Shown here one piece after another: positions 61,514 through 64,000 of a DNA stretch of 64,000 nucleotides. The stretch spans positions 69,966 to 133,965 of the forward strand of contig CAZYOF010000009.1 of the NCBI GenBank assembly GCA_964648485.1. The letters are read 5' to 3'. Each line of letters opens with the position of its first letter. Positions within the stretch are counted from its first letter, which is position 1. The position numbers and the translations under genes are program-made. The notes beneath the pieces were generated by a model. That model was not told the DNA's origin. It searched no databases and saw only the letters and a list, made by a program, of their open reading frames with translations. The stretch comes from DAIOEK01 sp964648485 (GTDB taxonomy: Bacteria > Chloroflexota > Anaerolineae > Anaerolineales > Anaerolineaceae).

Positions 61514-62632
61514 ATGACCAAAATCGCATTGGTGGGACCGGTTTACCCCTACCGGGGAGGGATCGCCCACTACACCTCACATTTAGCCAGCCACCTGGAA
61601 AATAATGGTATTGAGGTAAAGATATTTTCTTTTCGAAGGCAATATCCACAATGGCTGTATCCGGGGGAGTCTGACCGCGACCCAAGTTTGGAAGCGATCA
61701 AATCAGACGCATCTTACGATCTGGATCCGCTGTATCCCTGGACATGGGAAACAAGTATCCGCAAGATTACCGCATACCAGCCAGATCTGGTGCTGTTCCC
61801 CTGGTGGACGACTTTCTGGGGAATGGCTTTTGGATGGATGCTATTCAGACTTAAAAAGAAAGGGGTGCGGACAGCGGTCCTCATTCATAATGTAATACCG
61901 CATGAAGCCAAATCATGGGACCGTCTGATCACCAGGAAAGCGCTGGTGCAAACAGATCATTTCATCGTCCAGGCCCAAAGCCAAAAAGAGAGATTACTGG
62001 GGATTCTTCCACATCCTGAAATTCGAATGGCACCCCATCCGGTATATGACCAATTCCCCGGAATGAGGATGGATCCAATTGAAGCCCGTAAACTCCTGAA
62101 TCTGCCTGAAGATCGCCCCATCGTTCTTTTTATGGGAATCATCAGGAAGTACAAGGGCTTGCATCCATTAATCGATGCCATCGGAGTGATCAGAAAAAAG
62201 GATGAGCCGATTCATCTGGTGATTGCCGGTGAATTCTGGGACCCGGTGGGAGAGTATCAGGATCAGATTCAGAATTTGAACCTTTCTGAGCACGTTACTA
62301 TTTTTCCGGGATACATCCCCAATGAAAAAATTCCTATTCTCTTCTCGGCTTCTGACCTGTTAGCCGCACCATATATTGGCGGTACGCAGAGCGGTGTGGT
62401 GAAACTGGCGATGGGTTTTGGGCTACCCGTGTTTATCAGCAGAAAAATCACTGATGATCTCTTAAACCGATATCAGGGGAAAGGGGTAACCATATCATCC
62501 TCAGAGTCACCTGAGGTGGTGGCAAATGAAATTTTGACAGCACTAAGGTCGGCTAACTTACAGGATTACGGTGATGTTTTAGATAAGAGCTGGGAAGTGA
62601 TGATTGACCAAATCATTTCTTTTGTAATTTGA
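61514..62632 (+). CDS. Glycosyltransferase family 4-type (GT-B fold)
   Basis: A 372-residue glycosyltransferase. The N-terminal domain starts TKIALVGPVYPYRGGIAHYT with the glycine-rich acceptor loop, and the C-terminal domain contains RPIVLFMGIIRKYKGLHPLI, HVTIFPGYIPNEKIPILFSA and SDLLAAPYIGGTQSGVVKLA with the acidic residue region for the nucleotide sugar. It should transfer a sugar to a lipid or glycan in the cytosol. The neighbouring minus-strand glycosyltransferase ends three bases away, so they face each other tail to tail. Donor and acceptor are not evident. Confidence 0.9.
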   Translation: MTKIALVGPVYPYRGGIAHYTSHLASHLENNGIEVKIFSFRRQYPQWLYPGESDRDPSLEAIKSDASYDLDPLYPWTWETSIRKITAYQPDLVLFPWWTTFWGMAFGWMLFRLKKKGVRTAVLIHNVIPHEAKSWDRLITRKALVQTDHFIVQAQSQKERLLGILPHPEIRMAPHPVYDQFPGMRMDPIEARKLLNLPEDRPIVLFMGIIRKYKGLHPLIDAIGVIRKKDEPIHLVIAGEFWDPVGEYQDQIQNLNLSEHVTIFPGYIPNEKIPILFSASDLLAAPYIGGTQSGVVKLAMGFGLPVFISRKITDDLLNRYQGKGVTISSSESPEVVANEILTALRSANLQDYGDVLDKSWEVMIDQIISFVI

Positions 62633-62635
62633 TAT

Positions 62636-63667
62636 TTACTGCTTATTCTCTTTTCCTTTAAATTCATCCACCTGCGAGAGGACTTCCATATCGTCGTAAG
62701 TCCGATCCTTTTGTTCGTTGGGGAGGTTTCGCATCCGTACCAGAACTTCCTGCAGCATACGCATGTTGGTGCGGAGTGCATCTCCGAGAAAACCGACGAT
62801 AAAAATCAGGATGCCGAACAGAAATATCGTTCCGCCGATGGAGACTGACTGAATGTACCGCGTGTAGCCAGCTCCACCCTGAAAGTAAACAAAGAGAAAG
62901 CGTAATATAAAGAAAAGACCCGCCAATATCATCGGCGATCCAATTAGAATCGCAGTGCGGATGGGGCGGTAAAGTACCACAGAACGGATGATGGTTCCAC
63001 CTTGCTTATAAAGGAAGTTGATAATACCTTTATGCAATCTGGATGGTCTGACGGCGGGATTTGTTTCTATGGGTATGTATTCGATACGGATGTGCTCGCG
63101 ATTGCTCTGAATGATGGTTTCAAGCGTGTAGGAAAACTCATTAAAGACTTGAAGGCGTAACGCAGCGTGACGGGAATAGGCCCGGAAACCACTGGCTGCA
63201 TCATTCACCTTGCTGCCACTCAAGAAGGAAACAAACCAGCTCCCAATCACTTGCAGTAGCCGTTTATGCAGCGGAAAGTGCTCATTCTTTCCCGGTTGGC
63301 GGTCTCCGATAACTAGATCAGCCTTCCTGTTGATGATAGGTGCAACCAGGTCAGGGATTTGCCTGCCCGGGTATTGCATATCAGCATCTGTATTCACAAT
63401 AATATCCGCACCCAATTGGAGCGCATGGTTGATGCCCGACATGAACGCCCGCGACAAACCCAGGTTGGTTGTATGCCTGACCACATAATCAGCGCCATTC
63501 GCCAACGCCACTTCTGCGGTGTTATCACGTGAGCCGTCATCGATCACCTGAATAATGATTTTTCCAACTCCGGGGATGGAACGGGGAATATCCTGAATCG
63601 CGGAGGCGATCGAATAAGCTTCGTTATAGGCAGGTATCTGGACGACTACTAAAGGATTTCTTTTCAT
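62636..63667 (-). CDS. Glycosyltransferase family 2 (dolichyl-phosphate-mannose-synthase-like) with membrane tail
   Basis: A 343-residue GT-A glycosyltransferase. PLVVVQIPAYNEAYSIASAI, VIDDGSRDNT (nucleotide binding) and ADIIVNTDADMQYPGRQIPD (metal-binding DxD) are clear. GSKVNDAASGFRAYSRHAAL is typical of the DPM1 type. Two C-terminal spans (AILIGSPMILAGLFFILRFL, IFLFGILIFIVGFLGDAL) anchor it. It would load sugars onto a polyprenyl phosphate. Convergent with the GT-B gene, with a gap of three bases. Confidence 0.9.
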   Translation of the reverse strand: MKRNPLVVVQIPAYNEAYSIASAIQDIPRSIPGVGKIIIQVIDDGSRDNTAEVALANGADYVVRHTTNLGLSRAFMSGINHALQLGADIIVNTDADMQYPGRQIPDLVAPIINRKADLVIGDRQPGKNEHFPLHKRLLQVIGSWFVSFLSGSKVNDAASGFRAYSRHAALRLQVFNEFSYTLETIIQSNREHIRIEYIPIETNPAVRPSRLHKGIINFLYKQGGTIIRSVVLYRPIRTAILIGSPMILAGLFFILRFLFVYFQGGAGYTRYIQSVSIGGTIFLFGILIFIVGFLGDALRTNMRMLQEVLVRMRNLPNEQKDRTYDDMEVLSQVDEFKGKENKQ

Positions 63668-63806
63668 TGTTATGAAGAGAATAAGACTAACTTATTTTAA
63701 TTTTACTGCAAGATGATTGTTTATTCGTTGTTTTATTGATGTTTAACTCTCCCACACAATTTATTCAAGGTAATACTTCATCATAACGGATTGATAATAA
63801 TTTCAT

Positions 63807-64000
63807 TTATCCGGAATTTTTAATCAAATTAAACAATCGGTGAAACTCCTCTTGCGAACAACCTTTCATTATTTCAAATGCTTTCGTTTTTACAAGAATA
63901 TTTTGTGATTTTAAGTTAAAAATATAACGAATTCTTTTAATCATACTGTCAATAGCCGGGTGATTAATACCACCCATAGCCGCCTTGGTGTATACCACTG
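63807..64000 (-). CDS. C-terminal part of an unidentified protein, cut by window edge
   Basis: The reading frame is open to the right edge and ends at a stop at 63807. Sixty-four residues are visible: YTKAAMGGINHPAIDSMIKR, IRYIFNLKSQNILVKTKAFE, ending LFNLIKNSG. No family is recognised from this fragment. Real starts would lie beyond the window. Confidence 0.45.
   Translation of the reverse strand, partial: VVYTKAAMGGINHPAIDSMIKRIRYIFNLKSQNILVKTKAFEIMKGCSQEEFHRLFNLIKNSG

Overview
The window looks like one stretch of a bacterial chromosome of mid G+C content, most likely from the Chloroflexota, class Anaerolineae. This is an inference from gene content. The window has an archaeal-style mevalonate operon (HMG-CoA reductase, HMG-CoA synthase, thiolase-fold protein, DUF35 OB-fold protein), a giant secreted repeat protein carrying its own LPETG motif and sortase domain, and many small standalone enzymes with signal-anchored lipoproteins. 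No rRNA genes or CRISPR arrays were seen; one tRNA-Gly(UCC) is present.

Left part (1-25000) is ordinary chromosomal content. It holds a partial LacI-type regulator diverging from a GH10 xylanase with tandem operators between them, then short-chain dehydrogenase, aldo/keto reductase, lipoproteins, an esterase, methyltransferases, a CPBP protease, an FtsX/MacB-type ABC transporter with its own PadR regulator, a cluster of small YdeI/DUF1801/YciI/VOC proteins, a diguanylate cyclase and an HSL-type esterase. Several decayed genes are visible: a methyltransferase-like gene with an internal deletion and frameshift, a fused scrap of two gene tails, and a beta-propeller/substrate-binding fusion split by one in-frame stop.

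Middle part (about 25200-46200) is an accessory island. A perfect 40-bp direct repeat at 26364-26403 and 46122-46161 brackets about 19.8 kb. The repeat lies in the 3' end of the DUF35 gene: the right copy belongs to the present gene, and the left copy is followed by the original C-terminus and terminator. I read this as attL/attR of an integrative element. Its right half (37993-46143, plus strand) is the mobility and replication module: tyrosine recombinase, primase-polymerase/helicase, excisionase-like protein, a membrane-anchored HTH protein and a large serine recombinase. Its left half (27259-37291, minus strand) is one tight operon: HTH regulator, an HsdM-N/DUF1998 chimera, a 1437-residue DEAD/DEAH helicase with DUF1998, a NERD-nuclease/UvrD helicase, an RNase H flanked by a duplicated domain, and a TPR/cold-shock-fold protein. 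This operon is the best candidate for an undescribed (probably anti-phage or anti-plasmid) system. Two further copies of the DUF35 gene tail, each with its own terminator, lie at 25279 and 26937 and suggest repeated insertion at this target.

Right part (46094-64000) returns to the chromosome: the mevalonate operon, an NBR1-Ig-like lipoprotein, tRNA-Gly, the 3415-residue surface protein, and two glycosyltransferases that face each other. The thiolase-fold member of the mevalonate operon has lost the usual catalytic Cys and His residues, which is worth checking.
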